This document shows positions 1 to 8,581 of a DNA stretch of 9,185 bases, one piece after another. The notes below the pieces were generated by a model. The model saw only the letters and a program-made list of their open reading frames with translations, was not told the origin of the DNA and searched no databases. Position 1 is the first letter of the stretch. Every line of letters starts with the position of its first letter. A program made the position numbers and the translations under genes. The DNA comes from an uncultured Oscillibacter sp. (GTDB lineage: Bacteria > Bacillota > Clostridia > Oscillospirales > Oscillospiraceae): the NCBI GenBank assembly GCA_948435975.1, contig CAOJHG010000052.1, positions 1 through 9,185 on the forward strand, given 5' to 3'.

Positions 1-8
1 CGTTCGTG

Positions 9-32
9 CTCTCAACTGAGAGAGTGTTTTTT
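9..32 (+). terminator. Possible rho-independent terminator of an upstream gene
   Basis: A short stem (CTCTC at 9-13 pairing with GAGAG at 18-22 around the loop AACT) is followed after four bases by six T residues (27-32). The stem is only five to six base pairs, so it is a weak hairpin. It would end a + strand gene lying left of the window. Confidence 0.4.
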
Positions 33-326
33 ACATACCTTGTGACCCTCTTATTTTAACAACTTTCCAGCTAAAGTCAAGAGGTTTTCTCCATATTTTG
101 CTTTAGAATCTTGATGAGGCGGGAAGCGTCTCCGCAAAACTCAACGGCAGGCTCCTAAAACCGGTTTTCCCATCTGCGCTCCTGCAATTTTTTATCAATA
201 GCCAAATATCTCGGAAAAAGATGCGAACCGGTAAATTTACCCATTCTTCAGGAATCCTTTTTCTGTAATTGGCAGATTCCGAAAACACCTTATACGTCAA
301 AGTTTTCATGGGAGTTTTATTTGCTC
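33..326. other. Gene-free AT-rich region upstream of the atp operon
   Basis: About 290 bases with no supportable gene. The minus strand has a 76-codon open frame (333 to 103) and an overlapping short frame ending near base 75, but neither has a recognisable start context or family resemblance, and the first would begin inside the -35 box of the atp promoter. No tRNA-like fold or riboswitch was recognised. The lower GC than the flanking genes suggests spacer DNA or a decayed gene. Confidence 0.5.
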
Positions 327-354
327 TTGACACCGGGGAAACAGGTGCTATAAT
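327..354 (+). promoter_or_regulatory. Consensus sigma-A promoter of the atp operon
   Basis: A perfect -35 hexamer TTGACA (327-332) and a perfect -10 hexamer TATAAT (349-354) are separated by 16 bases. Transcription would start near 361, giving a leader of about 80 bases before the first atp start codon. The spacer carries CACC and GGTG as a short inverted pair (332-335 and 344-347), too short to call an operator. Such a close match suggests strong, largely constitutive expression of the ATP synthase. Confidence 0.85.
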
Positions 355-396
355 CTAAAAATGCCAGTATCTCTCTGCATTAGTGGGATATGGTGT

Positions 397-414
397 GAGG
401 CTGATTTGTGCCTC
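397..414 (+). other. Small hairpin in the atp leader
   Basis: GAGGC (397-401) can pair with GCCTC (410-414) around an eight-base loop in the untranslated leader. It ends about 14 bases before the AAAGGAG ribosome site at 429-435. It has no T-run, so it is not an attenuator of the usual kind. It may only be chance structure. Confidence 0.25.
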
Positions 415-441
415 GAAATCGTTTACGTAAAGGAGTGCGTG

Positions 442-1251
442 ATGAAAGAACATAAAAAAGGTCTGGCATTGTGGATCATCATCGTCTTACTGCTGCTGGC
501 CGGCGCACTGCTGGCTGGGTCCCCCGGACGGACGGAAAGTGTTCAGGAGGCTATGCGGGATGCGGTGCTCCACGATGTCAATCAAGTGAACCTCTTTGGC
601 CTGAAGGCGGTAAACCCCGGCATGATCTCCGCCTTCGTGGTGACAGGAATCCTGCTTTTGGCCGCCGCCGCAATTCGTATTTTCGCCATTCCCCGCTTCC
701 AGTATATGCCGGGAAAATTTCAATTGATTCTGGAAGAGGCAGTGGGCGTCTTTGACCGTATGGCCCATACCAACAGCCCCCACCGCTGCGGCTTTCTGAG
801 AGCTTACCTTTTTGCCGCGGGCGCATTCGTGTTCACGGGGACTCTGTTTGAGCTTTTGGGTCTCCAGGCGGTGACGGTCCACGGCCACCCGGTCACCCTG
901 CCCGCGCCGCTGTCCGACGTCAACGCCGCCATTGCTCTGGGTACGCTCTCCTATCTGGTGATCCTCTCTGGAGGCATTGCCGGGAACGGCCCCAAGGGAA
1001 TCTTGAAGACCCTGAAAGAGTTCTCCTTACCGATTTCCATGAGCTTCCGGCTTTTTGGCGCACTGCTCAGCGGCCTGCTGGTGACAGAGCTGGTATATTA
1101 CTTTGTCAACCTGAGCTTTGTGCTTCCGGTGGTGGTGGGGGTGCTGTTTACCCTCCTTCATGCCCTGATTCAAACCTATGTCCTCACTATGCTGACGGCG
1201 CTCTACTATGGGGAGGTTTCCGAGGTCTCTCACAAGCCGGAGAAATCCTGA
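442..1251 (+). CDS. atpB: F1Fo-ATP synthase subunit a
   Basis: Subunit a (269 aa) is the Fo stator membrane protein that provides the two ion half-channels beside the c-ring. An N-terminal hydrophobic segment (residues about 8-27) is followed by about five more membrane segments. The fourth-helix motif PLSDVN (156-161), the essential arginine R203 in SFRLFG, and Q244 (matching E. coli Q252) in the last helix are present. Two positions are odd: A207 stands where Asn normally follows (RLFGN), and L212 where His or Glu is usual. The frame is open back to an ATG at 361, but that lies at the predicted transcription start without a ribosome site. ATG 442 has AAAGGAG seven bases upstream and is preferred. 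It is the first gene of the operon, with no atpI-like gene before it. Confidence 0.95.
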   Translation: MKEHKKGLALWIIIVLLLLAGALLAGSPGRTESVQEAMRDAVLHDVNQVNLFGLKAVNPGMISAFVVTGILLLAAAAIRIFAIPRFQYMPGKFQLILEEAVGVFDRMAHTNSPHRCGFLRAYLFAAGAFVFTGTLFELLGLQAVTVHGHPVTLPAPLSDVNAAIALGTLSYLVILSGGIAGNGPKGILKTLKEFSLPISMSFRLFGALLSGLLVTELVYYFVNLSFVLPVVVGVLFTLLHALIQTYVLTMLTALYYGEVSEVSHKPEKS

Positions 1252-1255
1252 ACTA

Positions 1256-1272
1256 ATGGAATGGGATTCCAT
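1256..1272 (+). other. Perfect hairpin in the atpB-atpE gap
   Basis: ATGGAAT (1256-1262) and ATTCCAT (1266-1272) are exact inverted copies separated by GGG. The element lies between the stop of atpB and the ribosome site of atpE (GGAGG, 1285-1289) and is followed by an A-rich stretch. Without a T-run it is not a terminator. It could affect mRNA stability or atpE translation, which must be high because c is needed in many copies. The role is inference. Confidence 0.5.
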
Positions 1273-1274
1273 AA

Positions 1275-1658
<384 letters not shown>

Positions 1659-1672
1659 GGCGGGTGGCGTTT

Positions 1673-2173
1673 GTGAATATTCCATTGAATATTGATTGGC
1701 AGCAGATTTTACTGCATTGGATGAATCTCGCCATCCTGACCGGCGGACTGTACTTCCTTCTGTTCAAGCCGGTGAAGCAGTTCATGGCGAAGCGGGAGGC
1801 CTATTATAAAGACCTGGATAACCAGGTGGCGGAAAAGCTGGCGGAGGCGGAAAAAATCAAGGCTGAATATCAGGCCAAGATGGACGCCGCCGCCGAGGAA
1901 ATCCACCAGGCCCGCGCCAAGGCTCAGCAGGTGGTGCAGCAGTCCGCCGAGGAACAGCTTGCCCAAGCGAAAATCCAGGCGCAGCAGATTGTGTCCCAGG
2001 CTCAGGCGGAGGCCTTGAACAGCCGGGAACGGATTCGAAGGGAGTCCCAAAGAGAGCTGAAAGAGCTGGCGGCAGCGGCGGCGAAGAAGCTGGCGTTCCG
2101 GGCGGAGGCGGACCCCTTTGACCAGTTCCTGAATCTGGCGGAGGGAGGAGACCAGCCCAATGAGAAGCGCTAG
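1673..2173 (+). CDS. atpF: F1Fo-ATP synthase subunit b
   Basis: Subunit b (166 aa from GTG 1673) forms the peripheral stalk linking Fo to F1. One N-terminal membrane segment (residues about 11-31, ending in FKPVKQF) leads into a long, highly charged, Ala/Gln/Glu-rich helix to about residue 145, typical of the b coiled coil. An earlier GTG at 1664 would add three residues, but it lies immediately after the GGCGG purine stretch; GTG 1673 has GGCGGG eight bases upstream and gives the MNIPLNIDW start I would expect for this family, so it is preferred. The last 14 bases overlap the fused delta-alpha gene. Length is normal and the C-terminus shows no delta-like domain, so this is not the b-delta fusion known from mycobacteria. 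Confidence 0.93.
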   Translation: MNIPLNIDWQQILLHWMNLAILTGGLYFLLFKPVKQFMAKREAYYKDLDNQVAEKLAEAEKIKAEYQAKMDAAAEEIHQARAKAQQVVQQSAEEQLAQAKIQAQQIVSQAQAEALNSRERIRRESQRELKELAAAAAKKLAFRAEADPFDQFLNLAEGGDQPNEKR

Positions 2174-3914
2174 AGGCCGTCTGTCGGCAGAGCTGCGCTG
2201 TGCCAAGGAGCCTACGAAGGAACAGCTCCAGCGTTTTGTGGAGTTTCTGGAAAAGCGGTACCAGCGCAAGGTTCCGCTGGAGTGGAAGAAAGACGAGGGC
2301 ATCTCTTCGGGCTTCCGGCTCCAGGTGGGGTCCGATGTGTATGATTGGACGCTGGCAGGCCGGGCGCGGCAGTTTCAGGACCGTCTGAGACAGCTCCATA
2401 CCAGCGGCGCGGATATCCTGCCCCTGATGCGTCAGGCGGTGGATGAGTGGGCCCCTGCTGTTGTCCCAGAGGAAATCGGAGAGGTGCGGACGGTGGATAG
2501 TGAGATCGCTACCGTCACCGGCCTGCCCCACACCCAGTACGGTGAGATTCTGCTCTTCTCCTCCGGCATCAAGGGTATGGTGCAGGACCTGCGGCGGGAC
2601 GCCCTGAGCTGCATCCTGTTCGGCAGCAGTGAGGACATTTCCGCAGGGAGCATGGTCCGCCGGACGCTGCGGACCGCTGGGATGCCCGTGGGAAACACTT
2701 ACCTGGGCCGGGTAGTGGATGCCCTGGGGGTCCCCATTGACGGCAAGGGACCCATTGAACCGGAGACGTATCGCCCCATTGAGGCTCCGGCCCCCGGTAT
2801 CCTGGACCGCCAGCCGGTAAACACGCCTATGGAGACCGGCCTGCTGGCAATCGACTCCATGTTCCCCATTGGCCGGGGACAGCGGGAATTGATTATCGGC
2901 GACCGTCAGACCGGGAAGACGGCCGTGGCTTTGGATACCATCCTGAACCAAAAGGGAAAGAATGTCGTCTGCATCTATGTAGCCATCGGACAGAAGAGCA
3001 GCTCCGTGGCGCAGTTGGTAGAGAATCTGAGCCGCCGGGGAGCCATGGACTACACCACCGTAGTCAGCGCACCGGCAGGAGCCTCCGCCGCTCTGCAATA
3101 TATCGCTCCTTACGCGGGCTGTGCCTTGGGCGAGCATTTTATGTATCAGGGGCGGGATGTGCTGATTGTGTATGACGACCTGAGCAAGCACGCCATCGCT
3201 TACCGGACCCTGAGTCTGCTGCTGGAGCGTTCCCCTGGACGGGAGGCGTTCCCAGGAGACGTGTTTTACCTGCACTCCCGGCTTCTGGAGCGGTCTGCCC
3301 ATCTTTGTGACGAGCTGGGCGGCGGCAGCATGACGGCTCTGCCCATCGTAGAGACCCAGGCGGGAGATGTGTCCGCATACATTCCCACCAATATCATTTC
3401 CATTACTGACGGCCAGATTTTCCTGGAAAGCGACCTGTTCTTCGCTGGACAGCGGCCTGCCGTTAATGTGGGCCTGTCTGTGTCCCGTGTGGGCGGCGAC
3501 GCGCAGACGAAGGCCATGAAGTCCGCCGCGGGCGCGATTCGGCTGGATTTGGCCCAGTACCGGGAAATGGAGGTATTTACCCAATTTTCCAGCGACCTGG
3601 ATGAAGCGACCAAACGCCAGCTTCGCTATGGACAGGGGTTGATGCGTTTGCTGCGCCAGCCTCAGTATGCCCCGCTTTCCCAGCATCAGCAGGTGATTCT
3701 GCTGGTCTCTTCCCTGGGTCATGTAATGCAGGATATCCCCTTGAATCAACTGGAAACTTTCCGGAAAGAGCTTCTGAGCTATATCGAGGAGGAGGCCCCG
3801 GATTTTTGCAGCCGGGTGGACCTGACTGGCCAGCTTTCGGCGGAGGACCGGGAGGAGATCCTGCTCCTGGCCCGGCGCTTCCTGGAGGCGTTCCAGGCCA
3901 GGAAGGAGGCATGA
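2160..3914 (+). CDS. atpA: Fusion of delta C-terminal domain with F1-ATP synthase subunit alpha
   Basis: This 584-aa protein is about 80 residues longer than a normal Firmicute alpha. Residues about 16-79 resemble the C-terminal domain of delta/OSCP: a helix with EQLQRFVEFLEKRY (21-34), then KVPLEW, then SGFRLQVGSDVYDWTLAGR (50-68), matching the usual GG-x-x-x-x-x-G-D-x-V-x-D-G-S pattern. From about residue 85 the protein is alpha: crown beta-barrel (about 105-175), P-loop GDRQTGKT with K253, IVYDDLSK, signature PAVNVGLSVS, arginine finger R443 in SRVGG, and a helical C-domain. Catalytic-interface residues are intact. A strong GAGGGAGGAG (2141-2150) sits nine bases before ATG 2160, so the extension is translated. 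Met90 lies near where a free alpha would begin but has no evident ribosome site. No separate atpH and no delta N-domain are encoded here. The gene is co-transcribed with atpF (14-base overlap) and atpG. Confidence 0.95.
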   Translation: MRSARGRLSAELRCAKEPTKEQLQRFVEFLEKRYQRKVPLEWKKDEGISSGFRLQVGSDVYDWTLAGRARQFQDRLRQLHTSGADILPLMRQAVDEWAPAVVPEEIGEVRTVDSEIATVTGLPHTQYGEILLFSSGIKGMVQDLRRDALSCILFGSSEDISAGSMVRRTLRTAGMPVGNTYLGRVVDALGVPIDGKGPIEPETYRPIEAPAPGILDRQPVNTPMETGLLAIDSMFPIGRGQRELIIGDRQTGKTAVALDTILNQKGKNVVCIYVAIGQKSSSVAQLVENLSRRGAMDYTTVVSAPAGASAALQYIAPYAGCALGEHFMYQGRDVLIVYDDLSKHAIAYRTLSLLLERSPGREAFPGDVFYLHSRLLERSAHLCDELGGGSMTALPIVETQAGDVSAYIPTNIISITDGQIFLESDLFFAGQRPAVNVGLSVSRVGGDAQTKAMKSAAGAIRLDLAQYREMEVFTQFSSDLDEATKRQLRYGQGLMRLLRQPQYAPLSQHQQVILLVSSLGHVMQDIPLNQLETFRKELLSYIEEEAPDFCSRVDLTGQLSAEDREEILLLARRFLEAFQARKEA

Positions 3915-3915
3915 C

Positions 3916-6220
<2,305 letters not shown>

Positions 6221-6221
<1 letters not shown>

Positions 6222-6634
6222 TGGAGGCCTTTCAGGTACACATCCTGGCGGCGGACCGGACCTTTTACGATGGTCCCTGCGTCAGCCTTACGGTTCCTAC
6301 CAGCGACGGCGAACAGGGGATTCTGGCCCATCACAGCAGTATGATTGCGGCTGTCGTGCCGGGAACCCTGCGCTATCAGATTCCCGGTGAAGCGGCTGCT
6401 GTAGCTGCGGTGTCCATGGGGATGGTGAAGGTGGAGAACAACGAGGTATTGGTCCTGGTGGATTCTGCTGAGCGGCCGGAGGAGATCGACGAAGCCCGCG
6501 CCCGCCGGGAGGCCGATGAGGCGAAGGAGGCCCTTTTGCAGAAGAAGAGCCGTCAAGAGCACCAGATGGCCCAGGCAACGCTTGCACGGGCATTGAACCG
6601 CCTGCGGGTGAAGTCTCAGGGCGGGCTTATGTAA
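6221..6634 (+). CDS. atpC: F1-ATP synthase subunit epsilon
   Basis: Epsilon (137 aa) joins the gamma shaft to the c-ring and can inhibit ATP hydrolysis through its C-terminal helices. An N-terminal beta-sandwich (about 1-83, with GILAHH at 33-38 and VPGTL at 46-50) is followed by a charged two-helix domain (85-132). That domain carries IDEARA (89-94), matching the I/L-D-x-x-R-A ATP-binding motif of thermophilic Bacillus epsilon, with E84 before it and R123 and R127 in the second helix at matching spacing. ATG 6221 overlaps the beta stop by one base (TGATG); the preceding TTG codon is in frame but not preferred. It is the last gene of the operon, directly followed by a terminator. Confidence 0.95.
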
Positions 6635-6638
6635 TCAA

Positions 6639-6687
6639 AAACGGCGCTCCCGTGTCCAAAGAGGAATGGGGAGCGCCGTTTCTGTTT
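6639..6687 (+). terminator. Rho-independent terminator of the atp operon
   Basis: A perfect 13-bp stem (6639-6651 with 6669-6681, core ACGGCGCTCCC / GGGAGCGCCGT) has a 17-base loop and ends in a T-rich tract, TTTCTGTTT. It begins four bases after the atpC stop. The A-tract on the left arm means it could also act weakly on the opposite strand. Confidence 0.88.
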
Positions 6688-6698
6688 GGCCTGCAAGC

Positions 6699-6741
6699 AA
6701 AAACGCCTTCGATCTTCCGGATAGACCGGGGACCGAAGGCG
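6699..6741 (-). terminator. Rho-independent terminator of the NlpC/P60 gene
   Basis: Read on the minus strand, CGCCTTCG pairs with CGAAGGCG (+ strand 6704-6711 with 6734-6741), with an inner CCGG/CCGG pairing in the loop, and is followed by five T residues (A5 at 6699-6703 on +). It lies 21 bases beyond the stop of the minus-strand gene and next to the atp terminator, so the convergent units are insulated. Confidence 0.8.
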
Positions 6742-6762
6742 AATATGTGTTCTGACCACTGC

Positions 6763-7662
6763 TCAGAGAATGCGGCGGGCGCCTACATACTTCCGCAGGT
6801 TGGCGGCAGTGAGCATACTGCGGTACTCGACGACGCCGGTATCACTGGCGGCATGGATGTACTGGTTATTGCCTACATAAATGCCCACATGGGAGGCGGC
6901 ATGGGAGTCTCCGTCGTTGCGGAAGAACACCAGATCGCCGGGCTGAAGCTGCTCCTTGGGCACCGAGACGCCGTTGCTGAGCTGGGTGCTGGCGGTGCGG
7001 TTGATCTTATAGCCAAAGTGCCGGTATACGTAGCTGGTGAAGCCGGAGCAGTCGAAACTGTTGGGTCCATTGCCGCCGTAAGCATAGGGAGTACCCAGGT
7101 AGGAGGCGGCATAGGCGAGGAGCTGCTGGGCGGCGGCGGACGCTTCCTCTGAGAAGACAGGAATGCTCACGTCATCGCAGGGAACGATGTAATCACTGAG
7201 CACATAGCCCACAGAGCCGTTGTAATCCACCTTGAACCAGCCGTTTTCAATACCGGTGAGCTTGACCGCCGCGCCGTTGCGGACGGAGGTGACGCGGTCA
7301 TAATCGGTGCCGGGACCAGAGCGGATGTTCAAGCTGCTTCCGCTGGTTTTCACAAGTCCGCTGCCCAGGTCCTCGTCAGCCTCATAGACCACGTCCAGAT
7401 ACTCGGCGGACATGTAGCCTTCTTTTCCCAGGAAGACAACGGAATACCATCCGGACTGCTCTTCGCCCACGACAATGGCGTGAGAGCCGTTGGAAGCGGT
7501 GGTGAGGACAGAGGCTTCGGTACTGGGTTCTGCCCGCAGCCGGAGGCCGTCGGCGTTGATGGTAGCCACGCCCACCTCAGCGGCGGAAGCCTGTCCCACA
7601 CATAAAACAGCAGCAAAAGCGGCGAATATGTACAGGATTCCTTTTGATTTCAAACAATTCAT
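6763..7662 (-). CDS. Secreted SH3-domain NlpC/P60 peptidoglycan endopeptidase
   Basis: This 299-aa protein should be exported and cleave stem peptides of peptidoglycan. A signal peptide (1-27, cleavage after A25-S26-A27) is followed by two bacterial SH3 repeats (about 30-91 and 101-160), each with an N-G/S-x-L-x-(I/L)-R-type start (DGLRLRAEP, SSLNIRSGP) and a closing GY pattern. These usually bind the wall. The C-terminal NlpC/P60 domain (about 175-299) has TPYAYGG, catalytic C205 in DCSGF, GDLVFF, H258 in HVGIYVG and polar third residue H270, so the catalytic triad is complete. The ATG at 7660-7662 is preceded on its strand by GGAAAGGA. It stands alone between its own promoter and terminator. 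The exact bond cut (commonly D-iGlu-meso-DAP/Lys) cannot be read from sequence. Confidence 0.94.
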   Translation of the reverse strand: MNCLKSKGILYIFAAFAAVLCVGQASAAEVGVATINADGLRLRAEPSTEASVLTTASNGSHAIVVGEEQSGWYSVVFLGKEGYMSAEYLDVVYEADEDLGSGLVKTSGSSLNIRSGPGTDYDRVTSVRNGAAVKLTGIENGWFKVDYNGSVGYVLSDYIVPCDDVSIPVFSEEASAAAQQLLAYAASYLGTPYAYGGNGPNSFDCSGFTSYVYRHFGYKINRTASTQLSNGVSVPKEQLQPGDLVFFRNDGDSHAASHVGIYVGNNQYIHAASDTGVVEYRSMLTAANLRKYVGARRIL

Positions 7663-7711
7663 CGCTGTAGTTCCTTTCCAGACATTTCTTGAAGTAACGG
7701 TTTGTATCTGG

Positions 7712-7729
7712 ATTGTAACATATTGTAAC
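7712..7729. repeat. Tandem ATTGTAAC direct repeat, 10-bp period
   Basis: ATTGTAAC occurs at 7712-7719 and again at 7722-7729, separated by AT. A further GTAAC lies at 7694-7698, 21 bases (about two helical turns) from the first copy. TGTAAC fits the half-site TGTWAH known for WalR-type regulators, but here the gap is four bases rather than the canonical five. This looks like a tandem operator; the binder is unknown. Confidence 0.5.
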
Positions 7730-7741
7730 TATTTCTGTCAA
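7712..7741 (-). promoter_or_regulatory. Promoter of the NlpC/P60 gene with phased repeats
   Basis: On the minus strand a perfect -35 TTGACA (+ coordinates 7736-7741) and -10 TACAAT (7712-7717) are 18 bases apart, about 50 bases upstream of the start codon. The -10 and spacer contain GTTACAAT twice, ten bases apart (7712-7719 and 7722-7729). An activator or repressor binding tandem sites would touch the polymerase directly. Confidence 0.7.
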
Positions 7742-7775
7742 GGGCCGTAGAGAAATTCCTGGTGAAAATTCAGGG

Positions 7776-7791
7776 ATTACCAAATATTACC
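7776..7791. repeat. ATTACC direct repeat, 10-bp period
   Basis: ATTACC occurs at 7776-7781 and 7786-7791 with four bases between. It lies in the divergent gap, about 35 bases upstream of the -35 box of the minus-strand endopeptidase gene. The TTAC core is shared, in the opposite orientation, with the repeats in the promoter itself. It could be an upstream activator site or chance. Confidence 0.3.
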
Positions 7792-7852
7792 TGGAACGGG
7801 ACGGAAGAAACGGGAAATACCGCCGGGCTTGGGCTGGTTCGACAGATTGCCC

Positions 7853-7881
7853 TTGCTTTTGTCCTGTGAGGGATGTATTGT
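7853..7881 (+). promoter_or_regulatory. Possible weak promoter of the kinase-like gene
   Basis: TTGCTT (7853-7858) and TATTGT (7876-7881) are 17 bases apart and about 45 bases before the start codon at 7928. Each hexamer differs from consensus at two positions, so this is a tentative call. No better candidate was seen in the 7742-7927 gap. Confidence 0.25.
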
Positions 7882-7927
7882 GTGGTTTTATGGTAGGATA
7901 TCAACCGCGAGGAAAGGAATGTTACAT

Positions 7928-8497
7928 ATGATTTTCACCATCGAAGGGGAATATGGCAGCGGGGCCGAAGCTCTTGGGCGGGGGCTGGCAGAGGCAATGG
8001 CGCTTCCCTGCTATGACCAGGCCGCTTTGGAACAGGCTGTTCAGGAGGCTGAGCCAGTGTATGGCGTTCGAGTCTATCGGGCAGGGGGTGGGGCTGCTGT
8101 GGCCTATGGGGAGCCTTCTGCCGCACGGGTGGCAGCGGCGCAGCGGGAGACGCTGGAAGCCCTTGCCCGGGCTGCGAGGAACTGTGTGTTTTTGGGGGAC
8201 TCCGTGGGGGCGATCCTGGAACCGCTGAAGCCAGTCCGTCTGTTCGTTTATGGGGACCGGAAGAGCAAGCTGGAGCGCTGCCGGGGTCTGGGGGACGGGG
8301 AGGACCGGACGGCGGCGGAGCTGGAATGCCGGATGCGCCAGGCTGACCGGGGCCGGGCCAAACAATACGAGCTGTTCTCTGAGCTGCACTGGGGAACGAA
8401 AGAGGCTTATCACCTGTGCGTCAACACCTCTGGCCGGGAATTGGAGGCGCTGGTTCCGCCCTTGGCCGCATATTGCCGGCTGTTTTTAGAAAAGTAA
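7928..8497 (+). CDS. Diverged cytidylate kinase-like protein
   Basis: A 189-aa protein resembling the cytidylate kinase-like family (small P-loop proteins common in Clostridia). The N-terminus MIFTIEGEYGSGAEALG fits the family's M-I-I-T-I-x-R-x-F/Y-G-S-G-G-R-x-I-G, with GSG at 10-12. Later, MRQADRGRAKQYELF (136-150), HWGTKEAYHLCVNTS (154-168) match the family's D-x-x-R-x-x-Y-Y and W-G-x-x-x-x-Y-D-L-x-x-N-S blocks. Key positions have drifted: EGEYGSGA replaces R-Q-x-G-S-G-G, GDSVGAIL (90-97) stands where G-R-x-A-x-x-I-L is usual, and the middle is shortened. It may have lost or changed activity. ATG 7928 has AAAGGA (7913-7918) nine bases upstream; the in-frame ATG 7919 overlaps that site and an upstream extension to 7829 lacks one. 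No clear terminator follows. Confidence 0.75.
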   Translation: MIFTIEGEYGSGAEALGRGLAEAMALPCYDQAALEQAVQEAEPVYGVRVYRAGGGAAVAYGEPSAARVAAAQRETLEALARAARNCVFLGDSVGAILEPLKPVRLFVYGDRKSKLERCRGLGDGEDRTAAELECRMRQADRGRAKQYELFSELHWGTKEAYHLCVNTSGRELEALVPPLAAYCRLFLEK

Positions 8498-8534
8498 AAT
8501 TGTTAAATATTTCTCTAAGATTTCCATTTTCTAC

Positions 8535-8563
8535 TTGTCATGGTGCTGACAAAATGATATACT
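8535..8563 (+). promoter_or_regulatory. Promoter of mtlD with overlapping inverted repeat
   Basis: TTGTCA (8535-8540) and TATACT (8558-8563) are 17 bases apart, each with a single mismatch to consensus, so transcription should start near 8570 with a leader of about 105 bases. The -35 is also the left arm of an inverted repeat, TTGTCA-N6-TGACAA (8535-8552), a likely repressor site covering the -35 region and spacer. Confidence 0.75.
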
Positions 8564-8581
8564 GGTTCCAGCGTTGTTTTG

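Noticed and set aside
361..441. N-terminal extension of atpB to the ATG at 361
   Set aside because: That ATG coincides with the predicted transcription start and has no ribosome site. ATG 442 has a good one and gives a normal N-terminus.
2100..2200. A frameshift hiding a full delta gene between atpF and atpA
   Set aside because: atpF has normal length and overlaps the fused gene by 14 bases. There is no spare sequence for about 100 missing residues, and the fused start has its own strong ribosome site.
6652..7152. A 166-codon + strand frame after the atp terminator
   Set aside because: It starts inside the terminator hairpin and is antisense to the NlpC/P60 catalytic domain, which has an intact triad.
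8486..8520. Terminator after the kinase-like gene
   Set aside because: The AT-rich TTAGA...TCTAA pairing needs a bulge, has no GC-rich stem and no T-run.
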